NCBI GenBank assembly: GCA_037718865.1
Contig: JBBJMP010000010.1
Coordinates: 1 to 64,000, forward strand
DNA: 64,000 nt
Direction of reading: 5' to 3'
Source: JADCRZ01 sp037718865
GTDB taxonomy: Bacteria > Bacteroidota > Bacteroidia > Chitinophagales > Chitinophagaceae
The translations under genes were made by a program, and so were the position numbers. The notes below the pieces were generated by a model. That model was not told the DNA's origin. It ran no database searches and saw nothing but the letters and a program-made list of their open reading frames with translations. How positions within the stretch are numbered: position 1 is the stretch's first letter; every line of letters begins with the position of its first letter. Below, piece by piece: positions 29,101-38,218 of this stretch.

Positions 29101-32100
29101 TTTTTGGATGGCAGCTCCTTTTATTGCTTATGCAATAAACCGCCCGTTGGCTCCAGATAAAATGACAATTTCTGAAAAGCAAACGATCTACCTGCGCAGC
29201 CTGTCAAGAAAAATATGGGGCTTTTTTGAAAGATTTGTTACAGCAGAAGATAATTGGCTACCGCCTGATAATTACCAGGAAGAACCGGTTGAAAGGGTTG
29301 CCCACCGAACTTCTCCAACCAATATAGGGTTGTCATTATTATCCAATCTTACTGCTTATGATTTTGGCTACCTCACTTCCACTGAACTAGTACAGCGTAC
29401 CAGCAATACAATCCATACCATGCAGCGCATGAAAAAATACCGCGGGCATTTGTATAACTGGTACGATACTATTTCTTTAGAACCATTATTGCCAAAATAT
29501 ATTTCTTCGGTTGACAGTGGAAACATGGCGGGACATCTTATTACTTTAAAGCAAGGACTGCTGGCACTTCCCGATGATGCGATAGTGCAGGAAAGTTTTT
29601 TTAAAGGGTTGGCAGATACCGTTAATGTACTGCTGGAATATGCTGCTGACAATGAAGTACTGTTGAAGTTTTGTGATGATTTGGAAAAAAATTACAGAGA
29701 TAAAATTCATAAGATTAAGGATATAAAAGACTATTTAGATAAGTTGGAAATTTCTTTTACAAGCATACTATCAACACTAAAACCCGGAGCTGATGAACAT
29801 GAAGAAATCTGGTCTCAAAAAGTATTGCGCCAAATTACCCAACAGAAAAATCATATTGCTGCACTTGCGCCATGGTTTTTATTTTCATCAGTACCTGCAC
29901 AATATGAAATATTTATTTCTGAATTCCCACTTGTCCCTTCGTTAAAAGACATTGCATCTGCAGAGCAGCGTTTTTTAAACACAAAACATTCTTTTTCTGT
30001 TATAAATAAAAATGATGCGGACAATGAATGGCTCACCAAATTTAGTGCAACGCTGGCAGCATCATCCAGACTTGCAATTGAACATCTAATTACCATTGAG
30101 CAACTTGCTGAGCACTGCCTGAATCTTTCGAATATGGATTATGATTTTCTGTTTGACAGGTCACAAAATTTATTGTCAATAGGCTATCATCCCGAAGATC
30201 GTAGAAGAGATAATGGTTACTATGATCTTCTGGCTTCTGAAGCCAGGTTAACAACCCTGGTGGGAATAGCACAAGGTAAATTACCTCAAGAAAGCTGGTT
30301 TGCATTAGGCAGGCAGCTCACCAGCCAGGGTGGTGCACCAGTGCTGCTTTCGTGGGGAGGTTCTATGTTCGAATACCTGATGCCCCTTCTGGTAATGCCC
30401 ACTTACGAGAAGACGTTAATGGATCAAACAAACAAGGCTGTTGTGCGTAAGCAAATTGAATATGGCAACAAACATTCAATTCCATGGGGTATGTCGGAAT
30501 CGGGTTATAATATGGTAGATGCCCACCTCAATTATCAATATAAATCATTTGGTGTTCCAGGTATAGGTTTCAAGAGGGGTTTGGGGGAAGACCTGGTGAT
30601 CTCACCTTACTCAACATTACTGGCATTGATGGTAGCGCCTAAAGATGCGTGTAACAATTTGCAGGTATTAAAAGAGGAAGGCTATGAAGGTGATTATGGC
30701 TTTTACGAAGCGATTGATTATACAACTACACGTTTACTGAAGAAACAAAAAAGTGTGGTGATTAAATCTTTCATGTCGCATCATCAGGGAATGTCTTTTC
30801 TTGCACTTTCTTACTTGCTTCATAACCGACCTATGCAAAAAAGATTTGAATCTGAGGTGCATTTAAAATCCACATTACTATTATTACAGGAACGGATACC
30901 AAGAGTCACTACTTTCTATTCTCCAAGTGTTCACGCCGGTGATGCCAGCATCATTTCGGGCAGCAATCCTTCTATCCGTGTTGTGAATACTCCTAACACG
31001 GTTTTACCCGAAATACAATTATTGTCAAACGGCAATTATCACGTGATGGTTACTAACGCCGGTGGTGGATATAGCCGGTGGAAAAATATTGCAGTTACCC
31101 GTTGGCGTGAGGACATTACCTGCGATAACTGGGGTAGCTTTTGTTACATACGTGACATGGAAAGCAATTTATTTTGGTCATCTGCTTTTCAGCCAACCCT
31201 GCAGCAAAGTGAAAATTATGAGGCGGTATTTTCTGAGGGGCGGGCTGAGTTTCGGCGTCGCGATTTTTCACTGGAAACGCATACAGAAATTGTCGTTTCG
31301 CCGGAAGATGACATTGAATTAAAAAGAATACAAATCACTAATCGCTCCCGTAAAAGAAGGATAATTGAAATCACCAGCTATGCTGAAGTAGTGCTGGCTA
31401 CCCAGGCAGCAGACGAAGCGCATCCGGCGTTTAGTAATCTATTTGTTCAGACAGAAATTAATGAACAGCGTAATGCCATTTTATGTACCCGCAGACCACG
31501 TTCAATAGAAGAAACATCTCCCTGGATATTTCATTTAATGAAAGTGCATAAAGCAGAAATATTAAATGTTAGTTACGAAACAGACCGGGATCAATTTATT
31601 GGTAGAGGAAATAATATAAGCCAGCCACAGGTAATGAAGCGAACCGAACCGCTAAGCGGCAGTAGCGGATCGGTGCTGGACCCGATTGTTTCAATACAAT
31701 ACAGGATCGTATTGGAAGGTAATGAATCGGTAACCGTAGATATTATTACTGGTGCAGCAGAAACCAAAGAAGTTTGTAATAACCTTATTGATAAATACCA
31801 GGCTTTTCATTTATTCAACCGCGTACTAGAGCTTGCATGGACCCATAGCCAGGTAATATTAAGACAGATTAACGCAGTGGAAGCTGATGCGCAATTGTAT
31901 TCCCGCCTTGCAGGTTCCATTATTTTTTCCAATCAATTATTCCGTGCGGATCCTGCTGTCATTATGAAAAACAAAAGGGGGCAATCTGGTTTATGGCGGT
32001 ATTCAATATCCGGCGATATACCAATTGTATTGGTTCAAATTGAAGATGCAGAAAACATTTTGCTCGTAAAGCAAATGGTTCAGGCACATCAATACTGGCG

Positions 32101-34825
32101 CCTGAAAGGATTGATTGTAGATCTCGTAATTTTAAACGATAACCATGGTGGCTACAGGCAGGAATTACACAATCTTATTCTTAGCCTTATTGCTCCAGGT
32201 GTAGGAAATGACCTGAAAGAAAAACCAGGAGGAGTTTTTATAAGATCAGCAGAACAAACATCAAATGAAGACAGAAGTTTATTCGAAGCTGTTGCCCATG
32301 TTGTAATCGCTGATAGATTTGGTACGCTGGAAGAACAAATGAACAGGCGTGTAAAAATCAGAACGGCAATACCATTTTTCAGCCCTGTAAAAACATATCC
32401 TTTTATAAATAGTTCAGTTGAACCACGGAACGATCTTCAATTTTTTAATGGCTTGGGTGGATTTACTGCTGACGGGAAAGAATATGTAATAACCACGACC
32501 CCCGATAATAAAACACCGGCACCCTGGATAAATGTGCTGGCTAACCCCCATTTTGGCAGCATCGTTACAGAAAGTGGGTTATCCTATACATGGGTAGATA
32601 ATGCGCATGAAATTCGGCTCACACCATGGAATAATGATCCTGTTACTGATCTCAGGGGCGAAGCATTTTATTTAAAAGATGAAGAAAGCGGTAAATTCTG
32701 GTCGCCGTCCCCCTTGCCCTGCCGGGGCACTTCACCCTACATAACCTGCCATGGATTTGGATATAGTGTGTTTGAACATAGCGAGGATGGTATTTATACA
32801 GAGATGACCATTTTTACAGACATTGAAGATCCTGTAAAATTTATTGTTATCAAGCTGCGTAATCATTCCGGCAGGCAACGGCGCATTGCAGCCACCGGGT
32901 ATATAGCATGGGTATTGGGAGATCTGCGAACAAAGTATTTAAAGCATACTATAACGGAGCTGGATCAACGCAGCGGTGCTATCCTGGCTAAAAATACCTA
33001 TAGCTCGGAATTTGTAAACAGGGTGGCATTTTTTGATGCAGATGGAACCAACAAAAGTATTACTACCGACAGGACTGAATTTTTGGGAAGAAATGGAAAC
33101 CTGTATAATCCCGAAGGATTAAGAAGGTTAAAGTTTTCGGGTAAAACTGGTGCAGCATTGGACCCTTGTGCTGTTATACAAGTAGTATTTGATTTGGCGG
33201 AAGAAGAAGAGCATGAGGTTATTTTTCGCTTAGGCGCGGGAAAGAATTTGGAGCATGCCTTAGAAATTATCCAGGCAAGTGAGGGAGCCCATGCAGCGCG
33301 GCAAGCAAAACAAAAGGTTCACGATTATTGGCGAAAAACATTAAGTGTTGTTCAAATTTATACACCTGACCCTGCACTGAATATACTGGCGAACGGCTGG
33401 TTAAATTATCAAACACTTGCCAGTCGCCTTTGGGCACGAAGCGGGTTCTATCAATCAGGCGGAGCTTTTGGTTTTAGAGATCAGTTACAGGATGTTCTTT
33501 CGTTAATGCATGCACATCCAATGTTAGTAAGGTCACAAATACTTTTATGTGCATCACGGCAATTTAAACAGGGAGATGTGCAGCATTGGTGGCATCCACC
33601 TACAGGGCGGGGTGTTCGTACTACTTGTTCCGATGATTATTTATGGCTACCTTATGTAACCGCAAAATATATTAACGCCACTGACGATATAGCAATATTG
33701 GATGAGCAAATACATTTTCTGGAAGGACGTCAGTTAGCAGTGGGTGAGGATTCTTATTATGATCTTTTTATTACCTCTAATGATACTGCAGATTTGTATA
33801 ACCACTGTGTAAAAGCAATTGAATATGCTCTAAAATTTGGCGTACATGGTCTGCCATTTATAGGGTCCGGTGATTGGAATGATGGTATGGATAAAGTAGG
33901 TAATCATGGACAAGGTGAAAGTGTATGGCTCGCATTTTTTCTTTATGATGTACTGGTACAGTTTGCAGATGTAGCGCTTCTGAAAAATGATGAAGCCTTC
34001 TCACTAAAATGTAAAACTGAAGCAGAAAAATTACGAATCAACATCACTGAAAACGCATGGGATGGGGAATGGTACCGGCGTGCTTATTTTGATGATGGTA
34101 CACCGCTTGGTTCGCATACAAATGAAGAATGTAAAATTGATTCCATTGCACAAAGCTGGTCGGTATTATCAAAGGCCGGCGAAAAGGATAGAATAAATAC
34201 AGCAATGCAATCTGCAGATAAACACCTTGTTCATAAAGAAGATGGACTTATCCAATTGTTTAATCCGCCTTTCGATAAATCAGACCTTAACCCCGGTTAT
34301 ATAAAAGGCTATGTGCCAGGTGTACGGGAAAATGGTGGTCAATATACACATGCTGCAATTTGGTTAGTGATGGCATTTGCTGCTATTGGCAACAAAAAAA
34401 GAACCTGGGAGTTATTACAACTGATTAACCCTATAAACAGGTCCAGCAGTGAAGATAAAATTACCAGATACAAAACTGAGCCTTACGTAATAGCTGCTGA
34501 TGTTTACGCCGAGCCTAAGCACAAAGGTCAGGGTGGATGGACGTGGTACACAGGTTCGGCAGGCTGGATGTACCAACTAATTATTCATTCTTTTATTGGT
34601 TTAAAAAAAGAAGGCAATACTATAAGCTTCACGCCGTGCCTTCCTGAAGAATGGAAAACATTTAAAGTTCACTACAGATATATGAATACCATGTACCATA
34701 TTGTAGTTACACAAAAAGAGGGTGCAGATTCAATGATGGTTATAGAGGATGGGGTGAAGCAGGAAGATAATTTGATTACACTTACTGATGATGGGGTTAA
34801 ACATATTATTCAAATCAATTTATAA
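26108..34825 (+). CDS. ndvB: Cyclic beta-1,2-glucan synthase (NdvB/Cgs type), 2,905 aa
   Basis: A giant inner-membrane enzyme. N-terminal region (residues 1-430), two helices near 435-485, a GT84 glycosyltransferase with the DxD-type motif DTDTQLPRD at about residue 652 and RRHRWIRGDWQ at about 798, and further helices near 840-890 and 965-1010. Next comes a glucoamylase-like domain (residues about 1300-1600, with LSWGGSMFEYLMP and KSFMSHHQGMS), then two carbohydrate-phosphorylase beta-sandwich regions. The C-terminal GH94 phosphorylase has HWWHPPTGRGVRTTCSDD and GSGDWNDGMDKVG near 2590. This is the domain order of cyclic beta-1,2-glucan synthases, normally 2,800-2,900 residues. The product is a periplasmic osmoprotectant glucan. 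It follows phosphoketolase by 64 bp and probably shares its mRNA. Entirely open. Confidence 0.92.
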   Translation: MKVTWGNKKNDFIELLPLAIAKLKKNIIDPFLGDNNNSKYLNERAPLRAEIFTREKLEQHAVTIAKRHELIYNQTSEQLLERLADNEHILLEVYELLSDNLKQNNRISPAAEWLVDNFYLIEEQIFTGKKHLPKGYSKTLPRLLKGELADLPRVYDMAVEIISHSDGHVDTAKLTGFVNAYQTIDKLKLGELWAIPIMLRLGLIENLRRLSILIAEEITNRSLANRWADEMITISEKDPKNLVLVIADMARSEPPMESTFVAELNRRLLEKGNTLSLPLNWIEQRLSEMGVTTSELIQLDNQNQAATQVSVSNCINSFRFLSTTNWRDFVENTSIVEATLRRDINGVYGKMDFRTRDQYRHAIEKIAFCSKSSEQVVAESVIQAAKKAALNNNSKQSHVGYYLTGKGYIATAKAANAQIGISEKCSRIRNKHPLLIYLGSISILTFLICWLLIEEVAKEKLSTTVMITVCIVALLTTTRFAISLVNWFSTISIKPTLLPRMDFSKGIPAETKTMVVIPTLITCIETINDLIEGLEVRFLANRDANLYFALLTDFRDAASEHLPADESLVLAIKNGVIELNKKYGRTSNDTFFLFHRPRRWNKFDKIWMGYERKRGKLGDLNGLLRGKDNNYFSEIVGDTSCFNQIKYIITLDTDTQLPRDTAWKMIGTMAHPLNQPVYNEKKKRVTEGYGILQPRVSNSLPATESSLYARLFGNDPGTDPYTKATSDVYQDLFKEGSFIGKGIYDLDAFELALKDKLPENRILSHDLLEGCYARSGLITDVQLYEEYPHRYDTEMQRRHRWIRGDWQIGKWVLPFVPGHNRKLHKNPLSLFSKWKIFDNIRRSLIPLSLLLLLLFGWTLSLLAWFWTLAVTLIIVLPSLVNFFWELYRKPPDVIFIQHFVYTSRTALENFVQQMLDLIFLPYEVFLNIDAIVRTLWRVYISHKNLLQWNPYSRNRNMQDSILKSYITMWFEPVFALLIYVFLTIYNPGVLLIALPFLTFWMAAPFIAYAINRPLAPDKMTISEKQTIYLRSLSRKIWGFFERFVTAEDNWLPPDNYQEEPVERVAHRTSPTNIGLSLLSNLTAYDFGYLTSTELVQRTSNTIHTMQRMKKYRGHLYNWYDTISLEPLLPKYISSVDSGNMAGHLITLKQGLLALPDDAIVQESFFKGLADTVNVLLEYAADNEVLLKFCDDLEKNYRDKIHKIKDIKDYLDKLEISFTSILSTLKPGADEHEEIWSQKVLRQITQQKNHIAALAPWFLFSSVPAQYEIFISEFPLVPSLKDIASAEQRFLNTKHSFSVINKNDADNEWLTKFSATLAASSRLAIEHLITIEQLAEHCLNLSNMDYDFLFDRSQNLLSIGYHPEDRRRDNGYYDLLASEARLTTLVGIAQGKLPQESWFALGRQLTSQGGAPVLLSWGGSMFEYLMPLLVMPTYEKTLMDQTNKAVVRKQIEYGNKHSIPWGMSESGYNMVDAHLNYQYKSFGVPGIGFKRGLGEDLVISPYSTLLALMVAPKDACNNLQVLKEEGYEGDYGFYEAIDYTTTRLLKKQKSVVIKSFMSHHQGMSFLALSYLLHNRPMQKRFESEVHLKSTLLLLQERIPRVTTFYSPSVHAGDASIISGSNPSIRVVNTPNTVLPEIQLLSNGNYHVMVTNAGGGYSRWKNIAVTRWREDITCDNWGSFCYIRDMESNLFWSSAFQPTLQQSENYEAVFSEGRAEFRRRDFSLETHTEIVVSPEDDIELKRIQITNRSRKRRIIEITSYAEVVLATQAADEAHPAFSNLFVQTEINEQRNAILCTRRPRSIEETSPWIFHLMKVHKAEILNVSYETDRDQFIGRGNNISQPQVMKRTEPLSGSSGSVLDPIVSIQYRIVLEGNESVTVDIITGAAETKEVCNNLIDKYQAFHLFNRVLELAWTHSQVILRQINAVEADAQLYSRLAGSIIFSNQLFRADPAVIMKNKRGQSGLWRYSISGDIPIVLVQIEDAENILLVKQMVQAHQYWRLKGLIVDLVILNDNHGGYRQELHNLILSLIAPGVGNDLKEKPGGVFIRSAEQTSNEDRSLFEAVAHVVIADRFGTLEEQMNRRVKIRTAIPFFSPVKTYPFINSSVEPRNDLQFFNGLGGFTADGKEYVITTTPDNKTPAPWINVLANPHFGSIVTESGLSYTWVDNAHEIRLTPWNNDPVTDLRGEAFYLKDEESGKFWSPSPLPCRGTSPYITCHGFGYSVFEHSEDGIYTEMTIFTDIEDPVKFIVIKLRNHSGRQRRIAATGYIAWVLGDLRTKYLKHTITELDQRSGAILAKNTYSSEFVNRVAFFDADGTNKSITTDRTEFLGRNGNLYNPEGLRRLKFSGKTGAALDPCAVIQVVFDLAEEEEHEVIFRLGAGKNLEHALEIIQASEGAHAARQAKQKVHDYWRKTLSVVQIYTPDPALNILANGWLNYQTLASRLWARSGFYQSGGAFGFRDQLQDVLSLMHAHPMLVRSQILLCASRQFKQGDVQHWWHPPTGRGVRTTCSDDYLWLPYVTAKYINATDDIAILDEQIHFLEGRQLAVGEDSYYDLFITSNDTADLYNHCVKAIEYALKFGVHGLPFIGSGDWNDGMDKVGNHGQGESVWLAFFLYDVLVQFADVALLKNDEAFSLKCKTEAEKLRINITENAWDGEWYRRAYFDDGTPLGSHTNEECKIDSIAQSWSVLSKAGEKDRINTAMQSADKHLVHKEDGLIQLFNPPFDKSDLNPGYIKGYVPGVRENGGQYTHAAIWLVMAFAAIGNKKRTWELLQLINPINRSSSEDKITRYKTEPYVIAADVYAEPKHKGQGGWTWYTGSAGWMYQLIIHSFIGLKKEGNTISFTPCLPEEWKTFKVHYRYMNTMYHIVVTQKEGADSMMVIEDGVKQEDNLITLTDDGVKHIIQINL

Positions 34826-34832
34826 ACTGATA

Positions 34833-35057
34833 ATGCAAAGTGAATATTCTATTTTATCCAATGGTTTTAAAATAACTATTCAAGGGTTAACTCTTGTTAC
34901 GGGCAATCAATTTCATATCTATAGCGGAAGTTCAGATTATGGATTATACACTATAGTAAGTGTTGAAGGAGATACTTACACTACTTCTACAAGAATGCCT
35001 TCTTTGAGCGGAAATTATATCATTAGCCAAATTCAAACAACAATACCAGATAAATAA
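34833..35057 (+). CDS. Small hypothetical protein or remnant
   Basis: A 74-residue frame starting 8 bp after the glucan synthase stop. It is rich in Ser, Thr, Tyr and Ile with no membrane helix or known motif (GFKITIQGLTL, then YSGSSDYGLYTIVSV). It could be the start of a beta-rich protein cut by the IS4 element 69 bp downstream. A chance frame is possible. Confidence 0.3.
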   Translation: MQSEYSILSNGFKITIQGLTLVTGNQFHIYSGSSDYGLYTIVSVEGDTYTTSTRMPSLSGNYIISQIQTTIPDK

Positions 35058-35125
35058 GTTGACTTCAATTTTTTTAAAAAATGTCTTTCGTTGCAGGATG
35101 GGACTTTAAATGCACTTTTATCCCG

Positions 35126-36459
35126 CAATAGTTCGGTAACTTTTAAAATGTGGATAAGTGGAAAACTAAATTAGGGTAAAAACAAGAAGGGCATTAGAAA
35201 TTTGTATGCTAAACCCAAATTCTAATGCCTTTGACAAGATTAGTGGTCTTGTCAGTGCAAGTTTACAAAAGTTGCAAAACATAAGCAAACCAGCAAACCT
35301 CGTTTCAAATTCTTTTCCACAGTTTTTGAATTATGGCTTGGATTACCGGTTCGATATACGATGCTTAATTTGAGTCAGATAGGTAATTATAGTGAGAAAA
35401 GCATCCGCCTTCATTTTGAAAAGCTCTTTGATTGTGTTTCCTTCAATGCTGAAGTGATTAAGAAAAGCTGTAGTAAGGATTTAATTGCAACCTTTGATCC
35501 ATCATACATTCCAAAAAGTGGGAAGAAAACACCCGGCTTAGGTAGATGGTGGAGTGGAAAAGACCAATGCACTTTAAAAGGGCTTGAGATCAGTTGTTTG
35601 TCAATAGTAGATGTGAAAGCTGGCACTGCGATGTCCCTGGAAGCTGTTCAAACGCCATCAAAGGACTTATTACAGGCAAAGAAGCAAAACCTGGTAAGCC
35701 ATTATGTGAGCATTATCAAAAAGCAGATGCCGGTGTTAAAAGGAATGGTAAAATATCTGGTGGCCGATGGCTATTTTACGAAGCATGACTTTATAGCTCC
35801 GCTGTTGAGAGATGGGCTTCATATTATTACCAAGATGCGTCCGGACGCTAATCTAAGGTATGCCTTTAATGGGCCCAGACAAAATGGAAGGGGTAGGCCC
35901 AAAACCTATGATGGCAAAGTGGATTGCGGTAATATAGATAAGCGCCGCATTAAAAAATTCCAGGAGGATGGAGAAGTAATTTATTACAGCGGCATAGTGT
36001 ATTGCATGGCATTAAAAAGAACGGTAAGGATTGTATACCTGCAGGACAAGCAAAGCAGGCGATATGATATTTTTGTTTGTACCGATACGTTGATAAATCC
36101 GGCATTGATAGTAAAATATTACCGACTTAGGTTTCAAATAGAATTTCTGATCAGGGATGCCAAACAACATGCAGGGTTGGAAGAATGCCAGGCAAGAAGT
36201 GAAAACAAATTGTATTTTCATTTTAATATGGCGCTCAGTGCAGTGTCAGTGGCCAAAGCGGCAACATGGCTTTGTCTGCCTAAAGAAAAAAGAGAAGCCT
36301 TTTCAATGCGAAACATCAAACTGATGTATTATAACAAAATAATGACCGAAAGAATATTTTCAAACTTAGGTTTAGACCTGAATTGTAAAAAAATAAAACG
36401 CCTTTATCAGAATGCCTAGATATTGGGGCGTTGGCAGCTTAAAAATTACCGAACTATTG
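35126..36459 (+). mobile_element. IS4-family element, 1,334 bp
   Basis: Inverted ends CAATAGTTCGGTAAC at 35126 and, as the complement, CAATAGTTCGGTAAT ending at 36459. A 6-bp duplication ATCCCG lies at 35120-35125 and 36460-36465. It contains one transposase frame. It is unrelated in sequence to the other IS4-type element at 16509. Confidence 0.85.
35361..36419 (+). CDS. IS4-family transposase, N-terminus uncertain
   Basis: A DDE transposase whose frame from the ATG at 35361 gives 352 residues. D in LIATFDPSYIPKSG, D in YLVADGYFTK, and E in a complete YREK signature (YRLRFQIEFLIRDAK). Coding resemblance extends upstream (KPRFKFFSTVFELWLGLPVRYT) without a start codon in that frame. A plausible ATG (35227, PLTRLVVLSVQVYK) lies in a different frame, so the natural N-terminus of about 45 residues appears frameshifted. 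The element may therefore be inactive. Confidence 0.75.
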   Translation: MLNLSQIGNYSEKSIRLHFEKLFDCVSFNAEVIKKSCSKDLIATFDPSYIPKSGKKTPGLGRWWSGKDQCTLKGLEISCLSIVDVKAGTAMSLEAVQTPSKDLLQAKKQNLVSHYVSIIKKQMPVLKGMVKYLVADGYFTKHDFIAPLLRDGLHIITKMRPDANLRYAFNGPRQNGRGRPKTYDGKVDCGNIDKRRIKKFQEDGEVIYYSGIVYCMALKRTVRIVYLQDKQSRRYDIFVCTDTLINPALIVKYYRLRFQIEFLIRDAKQHAGLEECQARSENKLYFHFNMALSAVSVAKAATWLCLPKEKREAFSMRNIKLMYYNKIMTERIFSNLGLDLNCKKIKRLYQNA

Positions 36460-36472
36460 ATCCCGGACAATA

Positions 36473-36602
36473 GCAGTAAATCATAATCCGTAGCAATTGC
36501 AGAATAAGTGCTTGTTCAAAACTCTAATTTTATTATCAAACAACTTCGTGTTTGCATAGATTTTAATCACAAAAAAGTTTATCCCATATTTCTTCTAAAA
36601 CT
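36473..36602 (+). repeat. 130-bp leader duplication, copy 1
   Basis: This segment matches 45981-46110 at 128 of 130 positions by eye, with no gaps (mismatches G/A and C/A). Both copies end exactly at the first codon of a P-type ATPase reading frame. The next ~100 bp of coding sequence are much less alike. It begins 8 bp after the IS4 target duplication. Confidence 0.85.
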
Positions 36603-36706
36603 ATACCTGCAAATAACTTCAACATAAAAGGATTATCCAACGAGCAGGTTAATGCTTCCAGTTAAAAATATGGATACAACCGTTTATCCTATAAAAAACT
36701 AGCTTT
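36603..36706 (+). pseudogene. 5' stub of a P-type ATPase gene
   Basis: The frame reads PANNFNIKGLSNEQV, an in-frame TAA, then KYGYNRLSYKK, paralogous to the start of the ATPase at 46111 (PANNLNIKGFTNEQV, then KYGYNRLDYKK). The initiator is ATA, not ATG, and the rest of the gene is missing. It lies downstream of leader copy 1 and ends against the convergent membrane-protein gene. Confidence 0.7.
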
Positions 36707-36714
36707 GAAATTTT

Positions 36715-37944
36715 CTAAGAATCTAGCATATTTGGAATTTTTTTTCTTAATCCAAGATTTAAGAAGATCAATCCGCAAAACATACTAACAGCCGCACCCA
36801 GAAGTAATTCATTAATATATGGAACGCTTATATAATTCATATAAGAAAATCCCTGTATCATTAAAAAAATTTCATTCAAAATAATACCACAGACAAAAAT
36901 CAGGATACCCGTGTTTGCTGACCTGTTGCTAATAATAAATTGCTTCATTTTGCAAAAGCCGATAATAAAAAGCGTAATTACTCCCAGAAACATCAAATGT
37001 AAATACCCAATTACTACCGGCCTGAAACCAAATGCCAGACTACTTAATGCGGGAATAGTAGAAGCTAGCTGTAAGAATAATTTTATAGATAATGCGCTTG
37101 CAGATAAAATAAACAGCCACTTTGTTTGACTCGCAAGGTTTTCAAATAATCGCAGTTTATTGTAAATGGTTGATTTCAATACTAGTACCCAGCCAAGCAA
37201 TTGTGCTGCCGCAGCTAAAACTACAAGCAGATACACCCAGGCAGGAATAGGAACCCATAAAACAGAGAGGAAATATGCAGGAATACAAGCCATGGAAAAG
37301 AGCCAGAATATTCTTTTTTGTAATGTAAAAGATATAATGAATCTAAGATGATCGATGAATAAACCCATGCATGCAAATAAGAACCAGCCGTTATATTGAA
37401 AATGCAAAAAGAAATAAGTAGAGGCCAGGTACCAATTTGGTTCCTTTATATTATTTGCCACCAGGAAAGTGATGAAAAAAGCGCCGATAGATGAAATGAC
37501 ACTAAACACCAGCGCCGCTTTAAACCACGAATGGCATATCTTTTTTTCATTCATTTGGTTCAGATCTTTCCAATAATAGAGCGCAAAACAATATGAAACT
37601 AAAATAGATAGTATAGAGAAACTAATAGAAAAAAAAGCATAACCCCAAATAAGGAAGCTAACCAACATGCTATATGCAGTAATAAGATTTGCATACAGCA
37701 ACCAACAATATCTTTTTAAAAACAGTTCACCATTTTTAAAACCTAGATAGTAAACAAGTAATACCATCAAAGCTTGTGTGACCCAACCTGAAAAAGCAAA
37801 ATTCGAATGGCTGTGCAAAACATGTTTCTGTTCTATAAAGGGCAGATAAAATGCGATTTTATAACGCATGATAACGCCAAGGCCAGCAACGAGAAGCAAA
37901 TTAAAAAATGAAATCCGAAGCCACTTGCGTAAGAAGTTATTCAT
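36715..37944 (-). CDS. Membrane protein with haem-copper-oxidase-like histidine pattern
   Basis: A 409-residue protein with about twelve hydrophobic helices. Conserved-looking histidines sit in HVLHSHSNFAFSGWV (H41, H44, H46), LHFQYNGW and GYLHLMFLG. This spacing recalls the haem/copper ligands in NO-reductase/oxidase subunit I and in NnrS-type proteins. I place it as an uncharacterised relative, not a proven oxidase, because the classic six-histidine set cannot be confirmed by eye. It is transcribed away from the nos operon across a shared 274-bp intergenic region holding promoter copy D, so it probably serves nitrogen-oxide metabolism, such as NO handling. The frame is intact. Confidence 0.65.
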   Translation of the reverse strand: MNNFLRKWLRISFFNLLLVAGLGVIMRYKIAFYLPFIEQKHVLHSHSNFAFSGWVTQALMVLLVYYLGFKNGELFLKRYCWLLYANLITAYSMLVSFLIWGYAFFSISFSILSILVSYCFALYYWKDLNQMNEKKICHSWFKAALVFSVISSIGAFFITFLVANNIKEPNWYLASTYFFLHFQYNGWFLFACMGLFIDHLRFIISFTLQKRIFWLFSMACIPAYFLSVLWVPIPAWVYLLVVLAAAAQLLGWVLVLKSTIYNKLRLFENLASQTKWLFILSASALSIKLFLQLASTIPALSSLAFGFRPVVIGYLHLMFLGVITLFIIGFCKMKQFIISNRSANTGILIFVCGIILNEIFLMIQGFSYMNYISVPYINELLLGAAVSMFCGLIFLNLGLRKKIPNMLDS

Positions 37945-38065
37945 ATCTAATTAATGTAGCCATTCCTTTTAGTCAGTTCATGCAGGTATAGAGTAGGGTA
38001 TTACTTTTTCAAGATTAAAATTTCTTTGTCTTTTTAAATACCCTACAGATTTAAAGCTGTGAATT

Positions 38066-38122
38066 ATGTAACTTATTAAATTAATTATGTAACATCTGTA
38101 ACTGTTTAAAGCGGTTACTTTG
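38066..38122 (+). promoter_or_regulatory. 57-bp GTAA/TTTG promoter module, copy D (nos operon)
   Basis: ATGTAAC at 38066-38072, a 15-bp block AATTAATTATGTAAC at 38079-38093 and TACTTTG at 38116-38122 with the same spacers. The middle half-site is TTAAT in place of GTAAT. An extra inverted pair, GTAAC at 38097-38101 and GTTAC at 38113-38117, lies inside the 22-bp spacer, which may bind a second regulator. The predicted start near 38129 leaves a leader of about 90 nt before the cytochrome gene. Confidence 0.68.
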
Positions 38123-38218
38123 TAATGCTTGTGTTACAAAATTGTTCTCCGTTTAAATCTGCAAGCAGATATCTTATCCTAAATTCTAAACACCAAATTT
38201 CACTAAAAAAAATTCATT

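Noticed and set aside
28420..30305. Long antisense frames inside the glucan synthase gene
   Set aside because: They lie opposite a continuous 2,905-codon frame with clear domain motifs and show no family features of their own.
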